Part shown: piece after piece, positions 1 to 6,724 of the stretch | Layout of the letters: the number at the start of each line of letters is the position of its first letter | Position numbering within the stretch: the stretch's first letter is position 1 | From: an uncultured Ruminococcus sp. | GTDB taxonomy: Bacteria; Bacillota; Clostridia; Oscillospirales; Ruminococcaceae | NCBI GenBank assembly: GCA_947627275.1 | Contig: CANQVK010000010.1 | Coordinates: 23,611 to 87,610, forward strand | Length of the DNA: 64,000 nucleotides | Reading direction: 5' to 3' | Notes under the pieces: model-generated | What the model was told of the DNA's origin: nothing | What the model saw: the letters and a program-made list of their open reading frames with translations, nothing else | The model's database searches: none | Translations under genes and position numbers: made by a program

Positions 1-588
1 GGTAATGCGAAGATACCATACCTCTTTTGTTTTCTGGATAATGTCGCTGTGGCAGACATCGCATTTGCCGCCCTGCGAATCCTCGTTTGAAAGAACTACC
101 TTACAGCTCGGGCAGTAGTTTACATTGGTCTTATCACGGAAAACAAGTCCCTTTTCAAACATTTTAAGGAATATCCATTGAGTCCACTTGTAGTAGCTTT
201 CCTCCGTGGTGTCTATAACTCTTGACCAGTCAAAGGAAAATCCGACAGTTTTGAGCTGCTGGGTAAACTTCTCTATATTTCTGTCCGTAACTATCCTCGG
301 GTGGATATTTTCTTTTATAGCCGTATTTTCGGTAGGCAGACCGTATGCGTCGAATCCTATCGGAAACAGCACATTGTAGCCCTCCATACGTCTCTTACGG
401 CTGACAACTTCAAGTCCCGAATATGCTTTGATATGACCTACGTGCATACCGTGACCTGACGGGTACGGAAATTCCACAAGCGTATAGAATTTCTTTTTGC
501 TGCGGTCGTCGGATGCCTTGAAGGTACCGTTTTCCTCCCAGAATTTCTGCCATTTTTTCTCGACAGATCTGAAATCGTATTTTGCCAT
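1..588 (-). CDS. leuS: Leucyl-tRNA synthetase, N-terminal part (cut by window edge)
   Basis: Charges tRNA-Leu with leucine in the cytoplasm. The reading frame opens at the ATG whose complement is at 586-588 and runs without a stop for 196 codons to the left edge, so the C-terminal three quarters are outside the window. The start of the protein reads MAKYDFRSVEKKWQKFW, and the class I signature is visible as PYPSGHGMHVGH about 43 residues in, followed by the N-terminal zinc-type cysteines near residue 165 (CPSC...CDVC). This combination is specific for bacterial LeuS. A purine-rich stretch (GGATTGAGGATA) precedes the start. It lies downstream of rsfS and the small membrane protein and is probably co-transcribed, although a palindromic repeat sits in the 122-base gap. 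Confidence 0.93.
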   Translation of the reverse strand, partial: MAKYDFRSVEKKWQKFWEENGTFKASDDRSKKKFYTLVEFPYPSGHGMHVGHIKAYSGLEVVSRKRRMEGYNVLFPIGFDAYGLPTENTAIKENIHPRIVTDRNIEKFTQQLKTVGFSFDWSRVIDTTEESYYKWTQWIFLKMFEKGLVFRDKTNVNYCPSCKVVLSNEDSQGGKCDVCHSDIIQKTKEVWYLRIT

Positions 589-640
589 TATCCTCAATCC
601 TTTTTATAATTTTTCTCAGCAATGTAATTAATTAAAATTT

Positions 641-692
641 TTTAGAGACACGTCGTTCCCTTAGAACGGACACGGCACGCCATGTCCCTACA
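641..692. repeat. Palindromic intergenic repeat, copy related to the one at 6441
   Basis: The gap between leuS and the small membrane protein contains GGACACGGCACGCCATGTCC beside a GTTCCCTTAG motif. Read on the minus strand this matches the 6441-6484 palindrome (GGGACACGGC-GT-GCCGTGTCCC followed by TAAGGGAACG) with a few differences. The copy here is shorter and its hairpin has a mismatch. It is a dispersed repeat, not coding. Confidence 0.75.
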
Positions 693-710
693 ACAAAAAT
701 GTTAATTTTT

Positions 711-1076
711 TTATTTTTTAAAAAGCTCTCCCAATTCGCTCCATTTGTTAGTGAAGTGTTCCTTCACATCGTTCTGCAAAAGCAGAAGAACTATCGCTCC
801 GACATCGACCGCCGCTTCTATAAGATATATGAGCGTACCGGGAAGATGCGTTAAATTATGCGGTAAATTTGTAAGCACCGTGATAGCAAGTATCGCCGAT
901 ACGGCAATGTTCAGATACTGCAATCCGCTGAACATGGCGGCCGCTGCGATAACGGCAAAGATCAGATCGCCGATATTCAGACCTCCGCCGATTATCATGT
1001 TCAGTATAGCTTTCAAAACGAGGTATGCTCCGACAATAATGACGTAAGTTCTGCCTTTGTCGTTATTTGTTCTCAT
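711..1076 (-). CDS. Small integral membrane protein of unknown function
   Basis: I do not recognise this 121-residue protein. It has a short charged N-terminus (MRTNNDKGR), then hydrophobic stretches at roughly residues 10-30, 36-65 and 80-100 that should form three or four membrane segments, and a charged C-terminal tail (NDVKEHFTNKWSELGELFKK). The start overlaps the rsfS stop codon as ATGA (1073-1076), which implies translational coupling and shows it belongs to the rsfS transcription unit. It is probably a cell-membrane protein; no motif suggests an activity. Confidence 0.75.
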   Translation of the reverse strand: MRTNNDKGRTYVIIVGAYLVLKAILNMIIGGGLNIGDLIFAVIAAAAMFSGLQYLNIAVSAILAITVLTNLPHNLTHLPGTLIYLIEAAVDVGAIVLLLLQNDVKEHFTNKWSELGELFKK

Positions 1077-1447
1077 CTATTTCCCTCCTCAGTCAGCAAA
1101 GAGCTGACATCAAGTCTCTCGCCGTCAGCCCACAAGCCCTCAAGCTTGTAGAAGCTGCGCGTGTCCTTATAGAATACATGGACTATAATATCGCCGTAAT
1201 CAAGGATTATCCAAGTATTTCCCGTATCAGACTCGCGTCTCTCGGGTTCGATCCCGTGCTGTGAGAGCTGAAATTCCACCTCGTCCGCAAGGGTTCGTGC
1301 GTGCGTGTTGCTCGTACCGTTTACAATAACAAAATAGTCGGCAAGTATCGTCAGGTCGGCAATTTTTATTGCCTGAATATCCTCGCCCCTCTTGCTGTCA
1401 AGAGTTTTTATTATAAGTTCCAGTCTTTCCTGCTCAGTCATATTCAT
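1073..1447 (-). CDS. rsfS: Ribosomal silencing factor RsfS (Iojap/YbeB family)
   Basis: RsfS binds ribosomal protein L14 and blocks joining of the ribosomal subunits when cells starve. The 124-residue product has the family pattern: an N-terminal helix (EQERLELIIKTLDSKRGEDI), then the core strands with DYFVIVNGTSNTHARTLADEV and a final DIIVHVF..RSFYKLEGLW segment ending in an LW-D block. An earlier ATG at 1462 exists, but ATG at 1447 overlaps the upstream stop as ATGA and has AAAGGAAG four bases upstream; ATG at 1441 is also possible with better spacing. The order yqeK-LCP-rsfS is common in Firmicutes. Confidence 0.93.
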   Translation of the reverse strand: MNMTEQERLELIIKTLDSKRGEDIQAIKIADLTILADYFVIVNGTSNTHARTLADEVEFQLSQHGIEPERRESDTGNTWIILDYGDIIVHVFYKDTRSFYKLEGLWADGERLDVSSLLTEEGNR

Positions 1448-2976
1448 TCTTCCTTTCGCCATGGTATAGCATTCGGATCACGTACCGGCTCCGTAGCGTT
1501 TTCAAGCTCGTCAAGAGTAGCGCCCGTATCGTCGTACAGATCGTATTCATAGTCTGTAACAAGCTCGACAATAGACGTATCCGCACTTGTCATTTCCGTC
1601 TGATATGGTCTGTAATACTTGTTCAGCAGATCGATAGTCGCCTGCTTATGAACGGAATACACGGAATAAGCGTTTCCGTCGGCAGCATAAAATTTCGCGT
1701 CCTCGCCGGGGACCATATTCACCTGTGCGTCCTCCATTGAGATAGTAGACGCAAAATCCGCTATTTTTCCCAGATCTCCTACCGAAAGATCGGTATACAT
1801 GAGATCCTTTTCGTAAATTTCCTTGATATAGCTGTAAAGCTTGATCCTTCCCTCGTCCTCGACGATGTTCATAAGCTTGTTCATTGCCGCAGCCATAAAA
1901 CGGCGCTGATTCTGCATACGTCCGATGTCGCCCGTCAGCCATTCTTTTCTGAAACGCATGAACCACACCGCCTGATCGCCGTCAAGCGTAACATCGCCCT
2001 CGGGAATTACCTTATCGGGTTCAAATACGATCTCGTTATCAATATGAATGGGAATACCGCCGATAATATCAACGATCTCAACAATATCGTCACATGTAGT
2101 CGTAACATATGCGTCGATCGGTATGCCGAAATTCTCCTGCACCGCATTTACAGTACGCTGAATAGGCGGATTTATACTCGGGTCGCCCATTGTATAGATA
2201 CTGTTGAACTTTCTCGTCACGCTGCTTGTATAGTCTGGCAGACACGTATCTCTCGGTATCTGTAGGATATTCAGCCTGCCGTGACCTATATCGAACTGCA
2301 CCACCCACATAACGTCCGTATTGTATTCGTCAGGCTCGAAGCCGAGAACAAGTATGCTGTACTGTCCCTCTATAAGCTGCGGAAGATCGAGACCGTCGTT
2401 ATAATCAACTTCAACAGCGTCGGGGTTAAGGTTCAGATTATTCTGTATTCCCGATTTGTCAAGCTCGCCCTCTTTGGCTGCGGGCTTCAGGTTTTTGATA
2501 TAATTTATTATGGAAATATTTCCGCCGTTTTCCCTGTCGGAAAGTATTGGCAGATTAAGAGTCAGCGTAAATGAAAGCGTCAACGCCGCCGCCACAGAAG
2601 CGATCTTTATCAGACCGTTCACCAAAGCTCCCGATTTCTTGGACCTTCCCCTGTGCTTTTTCTTTTTGGAGACATGAGGCGGCGCTTGCACACTTTTCTC
2701 ATTAGACGGCGGAACATACCTTGTCTGAGACCTTGGCGCAGCTTCATATTTACCGTGATATTCGCCCGTATCAGCTTCGTACTTGCCGTGATACCGTGGC
2801 GGCTCCGCTTCATATTTTCCGTGATATCCGGAGGGGTCAGCCTCGTATTTACCGTGGTATTCAGACGGGTCTGCCTCGTATCTGCCGTGATACGGCTCGC
2901 GTTCTTTATCTGCCTTGACCAGTCTTTTCAGCGGCTTCGGACCGTTATCTCCTGAATGAAACTCATTGTTTTTCAT
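1444..2976 (-). CDS. LytR-CpsA-Psr (LCP) family cell-wall polymer ligase with N-terminal 11-residue repeats
   Basis: LCP enzymes transfer lipid-linked anionic polymers to peptidoglycan on the outer face of the membrane. The 510-residue protein has a cytoplasmic N-terminus with five tandem 11-residue repeats (residues 29-83, pattern YHGKYEADPSG), a lysine/arginine-rich stretch (about 100-114), one membrane segment (about 117-139), and an LCP domain from about residue 200 (ILVLGFEPDEYNTDVMWVVQ, then a QIPRDTCLP block and RFRKEWLTGDIGRMQNQRRF). The family's arginines are present in the last two blocks. ATG at 2976 is preferred to 2982 because AAAGAGG touches the first ATG but lies six bases from the second. 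It sits between yqeK and rsfS in one minus-strand unit. Confidence 0.9.
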   Translation of the reverse strand: MKNNEFHSGDNGPKPLKRLVKADKEREPYHGRYEADPSEYHGKYEADPSGYHGKYEAEPPRYHGKYEADTGEYHGKYEAAPRSQTRYVPPSNEKSVQAPPHVSKKKKHRGRSKKSGALVNGLIKIASVAAALTLSFTLTLNLPILSDRENGGNISIINYIKNLKPAAKEGELDKSGIQNNLNLNPDAVEVDYNDGLDLPQLIEGQYSILVLGFEPDEYNTDVMWVVQFDIGHGRLNILQIPRDTCLPDYTSSVTRKFNSIYTMGDPSINPPIQRTVNAVQENFGIPIDAYVTTTCDDIVEIVDIIGGIPIHIDNEIVFEPDKVIPEGDVTLDGDQAVWFMRFRKEWLTGDIGRMQNQRRFMAAAMNKLMNIVEDEGRIKLYSYIKEIYEKDLMYTDLSVGDLGKIADFASTISMEDAQVNMVPGEDAKFYAADGNAYSVYSVHKQATIDLLNKYYRPYQTEMTSADTSIVELVTDYEYDLYDDTGATLDELENATEPVRDPNAIPWRKEE

Positions 2977-3046
2977 TTTCATCCTCTTTTCGTTCTGTCA
3001 GTAAAATCGAACTCATACCGAAGCGCAAAACTTCAATATCATATTT

Positions 3047-3634
3047 CTATTTCTTTTTATCTTCCTTTAGCAGACGCGTGTAGAAATTATATCCCTCAAC
3101 GGTGCAGACGGGAAGGAGTCCGCCCTTTTTCACCACGTTTTTTATTGAGAAATTGAAAGCCTCCAGCATAGCGCCGTTAAGATCGCTGTACACAGCCTTT
3201 CTCATTTTGTCAACATCCTTGTAGCTTCTGTCTGCGGAAACAAGGTCGCCCAGATAGACTATTTCCTCCAGCCTTGTCATTCCGGCTCTCCCGACCGTAT
3301 GGAAACGAATGGAATTTATTATATCTATATCCTCGACTCCGAAAACGTTTTTAACAAAATATGCTCCTGCGACTGCATGCCACAGCGAACGGGTCTCGAT
3401 CTCCTCACGGCAAACGGCGAATCCGCTTTCCAAAACAAGACGTTTCTGCTCCTCGGCAGGCAGTTCCTTGCATACGTCGTGAAGAAGTCCCGCAAAATAA
3501 GCCTTATCGGGGTCTTCGCCGTATTTTTCCGCCAATTTGCGGCATTCTGCGGCAACGTTCAAAGAATGCTGGTATCTCTTTTGCGAGAGATGTTCTTTAA
3601 GGTATTTCTTTTTTTCATCGGTGTTGTAAAACAA
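3047..3634 (-). CDS. yqeK: YqeK family HD-domain hydrolase (symmetrical Ap4A hydrolase)
   Basis: Members of this family split diadenosine tetraphosphate into two ADP. The 195-residue protein carries the HD metal-binding pattern: H near residue 23 (RYQHSLNVA), FAGLLHDVCKE near 47-57, WHAVAGAYF near 85, and the late D in YLGDLVSADR. Length and order match YqeK. It follows nadD by 14 bases, and nadD-yqeK-LCP-rsfS is a conserved Firmicute cluster. Confidence 0.92.
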   Translation of the reverse strand: MFYNTDEKKKYLKEHLSQKRYQHSLNVAAECRKLAEKYGEDPDKAYFAGLLHDVCKELPAEEQKRLVLESGFAVCREEIETRSLWHAVAGAYFVKNVFGVEDIDIINSIRFHTVGRAGMTRLEEIVYLGDLVSADRSYKDVDKMRKAVYSDLNGAMLEAFNFSIKNVVKKGGLLPVCTVEGYNFYTRLLKEDKKK

Positions 3635-3648
3635 AAAATCACCTCAAA

Positions 3649-4245
3649 TTAATTTCGATAAATTTTTCTTAATGATATATATTGTACTACATTTTCGTCA
3701 AGATAGCAAGAGAAATTTTCATTTTTTGCAATTTTTTTTCTGATCTCCGTAGAAGATACTTCTACAGGCTGTGCGCTGCAAATAAAAATTTTCCCGAATT
3801 TACGCAGTTCCTCCGCTTTTTTTTCCAGCAGCTCACGGTCGCCGTCATTTCTCGAAACAACAGCGAGAGCCGCTTCTTTCAGTATGTCCTCAAAGCGTTT
3901 CCATTCATCAAAGCACATGAGCATGTCGCTCCCGACCAGCAGAAAAAGCTCGTCGTCGGGATGCACACGCCGAAACTCCTCCACAGTATAAACGGTATAG
4001 CTTTTCCGATCGTTTTTCAGTTCATAGTCGCACGGAACAAGACGTTCATGCCCCCTGCATGCAAGCTCCAGCATAGCCATTCTGTCCTCACCCGAAGCAT
4101 ATTCATCGCTTGAACGGTGCGGACTTATCCTCGAAGGAACAAGGCACACCTTATCCAAAGCAAGCTCCTCGGCTGCCGATTCCGCCAAATGGATATGCCC
4201 GTTATGCACGGGATTGAAGCTGCCGCCGTAAATGCCTATCCTCAT
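3649..4245 (-). CDS. nadD: Nicotinate-nucleotide adenylyltransferase
   Basis: Catalyses adenylation of nicotinate mononucleotide to deamido-NAD in NAD synthesis. The 198-residue protein opens with the nucleotidyltransferase signature GIYGGSFNPVHNGH (residues 4-17), has LLVGSDML in the middle and ends with the second signature SSTEIRKKI. These are the diagnostic nadD motifs and the length is normal. The start overlaps the yhbY stop by four bases (ATGA at 4242-4245), so it is translationally coupled. Confidence 0.96.
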   Translation of the reverse strand: MRIGIYGGSFNPVHNGHIHLAESAAEELALDKVCLVPSRISPHRSSDEYASGEDRMAMLELACRGHERLVPCDYELKNDRKSYTVYTVEEFRRVHPDDELFLLVGSDMLMCFDEWKRFEDILKEAALAVVSRNDGDRELLEKKAEELRKFGKIFICSAQPVEVSSTEIRKKIAKNENFSCYLDENVVQYISLRKIYRN

Positions 4246-4544
4246 TTCGATCTCGGGATATTCTCAATAACAGGCTCTTTAGGGTTGCGCTTGAAAAGCA
4301 CGAACTTGCTTCCGATTACCTGCACAACGTCCGCGCCTGCCTGCTCTGCAACGGCATCTGCCGCCTCTCTTGCCGTCCAGCCCGAGTTGTCAAGAACTCT
4401 CAGCTTGATAAGCTCGCGTTTTCTCAGAGCCTCGCCTATTTCTCTGCAAAGCTGCTCGGTAACGCCGCCCTTGCCTACCTGAAAGATAGTCTCATATTCC
4501 GCCGCAATACCGCGAAGATATGCGCGTTGTTTACTTGTCAGCAT
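4242..4544 (-). CDS. yhbY: YhbY-type CRM-domain RNA-binding protein
   Basis: YhbY is a one-domain CRM protein associated with the large ribosomal subunit precursor. The 100-residue product begins MLTSKQRAYLRGIA and contains the CRM features: the FQVGKGG loop, KLRVLDNSGWTAREAADAVAEQ and a final VLFKRNPKEP. An upstream ATG at 4595 would add 17 residues with no similarity, whereas the ATG at 4544 has AAAGGTGAG six to seven bases upstream, so I chose 4544. One base separates it from the rdgB stop. Confidence 0.92.
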   Translation of the reverse strand: MLTSKQRAYLRGIAAEYETIFQVGKGGVTEQLCREIGEALRKRELIKLRVLDNSGWTAREAADAVAEQAGADVVQVIGSKFVLFKRNPKEPVIENIPRSK

Positions 4545-4545
4545 A

Positions 4546-5121
4546 TTACTCACCTTTCTTTTCCAAACGCTTGAACAGCTCTCTGAGAGCCGCACCTCTG
4601 TGGCTCAGTTTATTTTTTTCCTCTGAGTCCATTTCCGCCATTGTTCTGCCGCCGAACATGAATATCGGGTCGTAGCCGAAGCCGTTTGTTCCACGCTCCT
4701 CGAATCCGATACTGCCGTGACAACTGCCGTTTACAGTAAACTCGGTTTCGCCGTCAACATATGCGATCACGCACTCAAAAGCCGCCCCCCTGTTTTCCTC
4801 GGGAACGTCCTGCATTTCCGCAAGTATCTTTCCGCATTCTTCCCCCTTCGGAGCATAACGTGCGGAATAAACTCCGGGTCTGCCGCCGAGAGCGTCAACG
4901 CAAAGACCGCTGTCATCGGCAAATACGGGCATTTTCACCGCTTCATACACAGTTCTTGCCTTAATAAGAGCATTCTCCGCAAAGGTCGCACCGTTTTCCT
5001 CCGGGTCGCAGTCCGCCCCCGCCTCACGCTGAGAAACTACCTCTATTCCGAGCGGAGCAAGTATCTCCCCTGCCTCGCGAAGCTTATTTTCGTTATTTGT
5101 AGCAAAAACGATTTTATTCAT
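4546..5121 (-). CDS. rdgB: XTP/dITP diphosphatase (HAM1/RdgB)
   Basis: Removes non-canonical purine nucleotides (ITP, dITP, XTP) by cutting them to monophosphates, protecting DNA and RNA. The 191-residue protein has the family signatures ATNNENKLREA near the N-terminus, FADDSGLCVDALGGRPGVYSAR in the middle, NGFGYDPIF and the C-terminal SHRGAALR. The ATG at 5121 has AGAAGGG eight bases upstream; the GTG at 5130 would be an alternative. It overlaps the ftsY stop by eight bases. Confidence 0.96.
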   Translation of the reverse strand: MNKIVFATNNENKLREAGEILAPLGIEVVSQREAGADCDPEENGATFAENALIKARTVYEAVKMPVFADDSGLCVDALGGRPGVYSARYAPKGEECGKILAEMQDVPEENRGAAFECVIAYVDGETEFTVNGSCHGSIGFEERGTNGFGYDPIFMFGGRTMAEMDSEEKNKLSHRGAALRELFKRLEKKGE

Positions 5122-6382
5122 TATCGTCACCCTTCTTTCCGAAAAGTCTGCTGAAGAAGCCCTTCTTTTTCTTCTTTTCGGGGACTTCCTCGGCTATGGG
5201 TTCTTCCTCAGTTTCGGGAACTTCCTCGGCTGCGGTTTCTTCCTCAGTTTCAGGAACTTCCTCGGCTGTGGATTCTTCCTCAGTTTCAGGAACTTCCTCG
5301 GCTGCGGTTTCTTCCTCAGTTTCGGGAACTTCCTCGTCTGCGGTTTCTTCCTCAGTTTCGGGAACTTCCTCGACTGCGGTTTCTTCCTCAGTTTCGGGAA
5401 CTTCCTCGACTGCGGTTTCTTCCTCAGTTTCGGAAGCTTCCTCCGCCTTTTCAGCAGCCTTACGTTTAGATTCGTCAAGATCAAACAAAGCGTCCACAAA
5501 CATACGGCTGTCAAAGGGCTGCAAATCATCTATTTTTTCGCCTACGCCGATAAGCTTTACAGGTATGCCGAGTTCATTTTTAATTGATATAACAATACCG
5601 CCCTTTGCTGTTCCGTCAAGCTTTGTAAGGACTATTCCCGTAATGGGAGCAGTTTCGCTGAAAAGCTTAGCCTGACTTACGGCATTCTGTCCTGTTGTAG
5701 CGTCAAGAACAAGAAGTATCTCACGCGAGCATTCTCCTGCCTTGCTGTCGATAATGCGGTTTATCTTTTTAAGCTCCTCCATAAGATTTTTCTTGTTATG
5801 AAGTCTGCCGGCAGTATCAATTACGACTATATCGCAGTTGCGAGCCTTTGCCGCTTCAAGCGAATCATACACTACCGCACCCGGATCGCTGCCCTCGGCA
5901 TGTTTGACAATATCAACGCCGGCACGCTCAGTCCATACCTGTAACTGGTCGATAGCCGCCGCACGGAACGTATCCGCCGCCGCCACAAGGACTTTTTTGC
6001 CCTCCTGTTTGAACTGGTGGCAGAGCTTTCCAATAGTTGTAGTTTTTCCTGCGCCGTTTACTCCGATAACCATTATAACGGCAGGAGAGACCGAAAGATC
6101 AAGCCCCGTATCTTCACCCATAATGTCGGAGATGACCTCATGTATAAGCTCCATAATATCGTTGGGATCGGTAATACCTCGCTCCTTGACAAGTTTGCGT
6201 ACACGGCTGCATATCTCCACCGAGGTATCGACGCCGATGTCGCTCATTATCATCTGCTCCTCAAGCTCCTCGAAAAGCTCCTCGTCTATTTTGGTAAATG
6301 AATTAAATACTCGCTGAAGTCCTCCAAGAAAGCTGTCCTTGGTTTTTTTCAGACCCTCTGCGATTTTAGAAAATAATCCCAT
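5114..6382 (-). CDS. ftsY: Signal recognition particle receptor FtsY with a C-terminal acidic repeat tail
   Basis: FtsY is the membrane receptor GTPase that brings SRP-ribosome complexes to the translocon. Residues 1-30 form an amphipathic start ([18 protein letters not shown]), followed by the N domain and the G domain with the P-loop [10 protein letters not shown] near 107-116, DTAGR, and [10 protein letters not shown]. After the GTPase, which ends near residue 305, there are seven 12-residue acidic repeats (pattern [12 protein letters not shown], residues 318-401) and then a basic amphipathic end ([15 protein letters not shown]). Acidic regions of FtsY are usually at the N-terminus, so this layout is odd. 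ATG at 6382 is preferred because GGAGG lies five bases upstream; the ATG at 6394 precedes that site. Confidence 0.95.
   Translation of the reverse strand: MGLFSKIAEGLKKTKDSFLGGLQRVFNSFTKIDEELFEELEEQMIMSDIGVDTSVEICSRVRKLVKERGITDPNDIMELIHEVISDIMGEDTGLDLSVSPAVIMVIGVNGAGKTTTIGKLCHQFKQEGKKVLVAAADTFRAAAIDQLQVWTERAGVDIVKHAEGSDPGAVVYDSLEAAKARNCDIVVIDTAGRLHNKKNLMEELKKINRIIDSKAGECSREILLVLDATTGQNAVSQAKLFSETAPITGIVLTKLDGTAKGGIVISIKNELGIPVKLIGVGEKIDDLQPFDSRMFVDALFDLDESKRKAAEKAEEASETEEETAVEEVPETEEETAVEEVPETEEETADEEVPETEEETAAEEVPETEEESTAEEVPETEEETAAEEVPETEEEPIAEEVPEKKKKKGFFSRLFGKKGDDNE
5180..5431. repeat. Seven 36-bp tandem repeats inside ftsY
   Basis: The DNA encoding the FtsY tail consists of seven near-identical 36-base units. 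Most differences fall at the one variable residue of each unit (A-V, A-D, A-A) and in the fifth and seventh copies. Such a run can change length by slippage. The in-frame repeat produces a long serine/valine-rich open frame on the opposite strand, which is not a gene. Confidence 0.9.
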
Positions 6383-6440
6383 AATATCCTCCATTTATGG
6401 TTTATTAATCACTATCAACAACTTAAAGAATTATTTTTTT

Positions 6441-6636
6441 TAGTAGGGACACGGCGTGCCGTGTCCCTACTAAGGGAACGCCCTCTCTTGCAGGGCGTTC
6501 CCTCTTTCAAAACAGTCCAGTGGACTGTTTTGAAATTCACCCTTTGCGGAGCGCTTAAACGCTATGCAGGGCTTCGCCCCGCACCCCACCAGAGGCGCTG
6601 CCTCTGGACTCCGCCAAAGGGACACTGTCCCTTTGG
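6441..6636. repeat. Array of five consecutive palindromes between smc and ftsY
   Basis: The 342-base gap holds no gene. It has a perfect 15-bp palindrome with a GT loop (6441-6472), AGGGAACGCCCT/AGGGCGTTCCCT (6473-6484 and 6492-6503), a 15-bp palindrome with a one-base loop (6505-6535, CAAAACAGTCC type), CCAGAGGCGCTGCCTCTGG (6589-6607), and a 10-bp hairpin CCAAAGGGAC/GTCCCTTTGG (6614-6636). The first one recurs in modified form at 641-692. It looks like a composite dispersed repeat; some hairpins could also stop transcription. Confidence 0.85.
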
Positions 6637-6724
6637 AATCCCGATGTTATTTCCCTTAAATTAATGACATTGTAAGCCAGCGTCCACCACCTAAGTTACA
6701 GACAGTGATTTATCAAGCATATAC

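Noticed and set aside
1236..1262. GGGTTCGATCCC, which resembles a tRNA T-loop
   Set aside because: It is inside rsfS and no acceptor, D or anticodon stem can be drawn around it.
5196..5675. Plus-strand Ser/Val-rich repetitive open frame opposite ftsY
   Set aside because: It is the mirror of the 36-bp repeats that encode the FtsY tail; the minus strand is the real coding strand.
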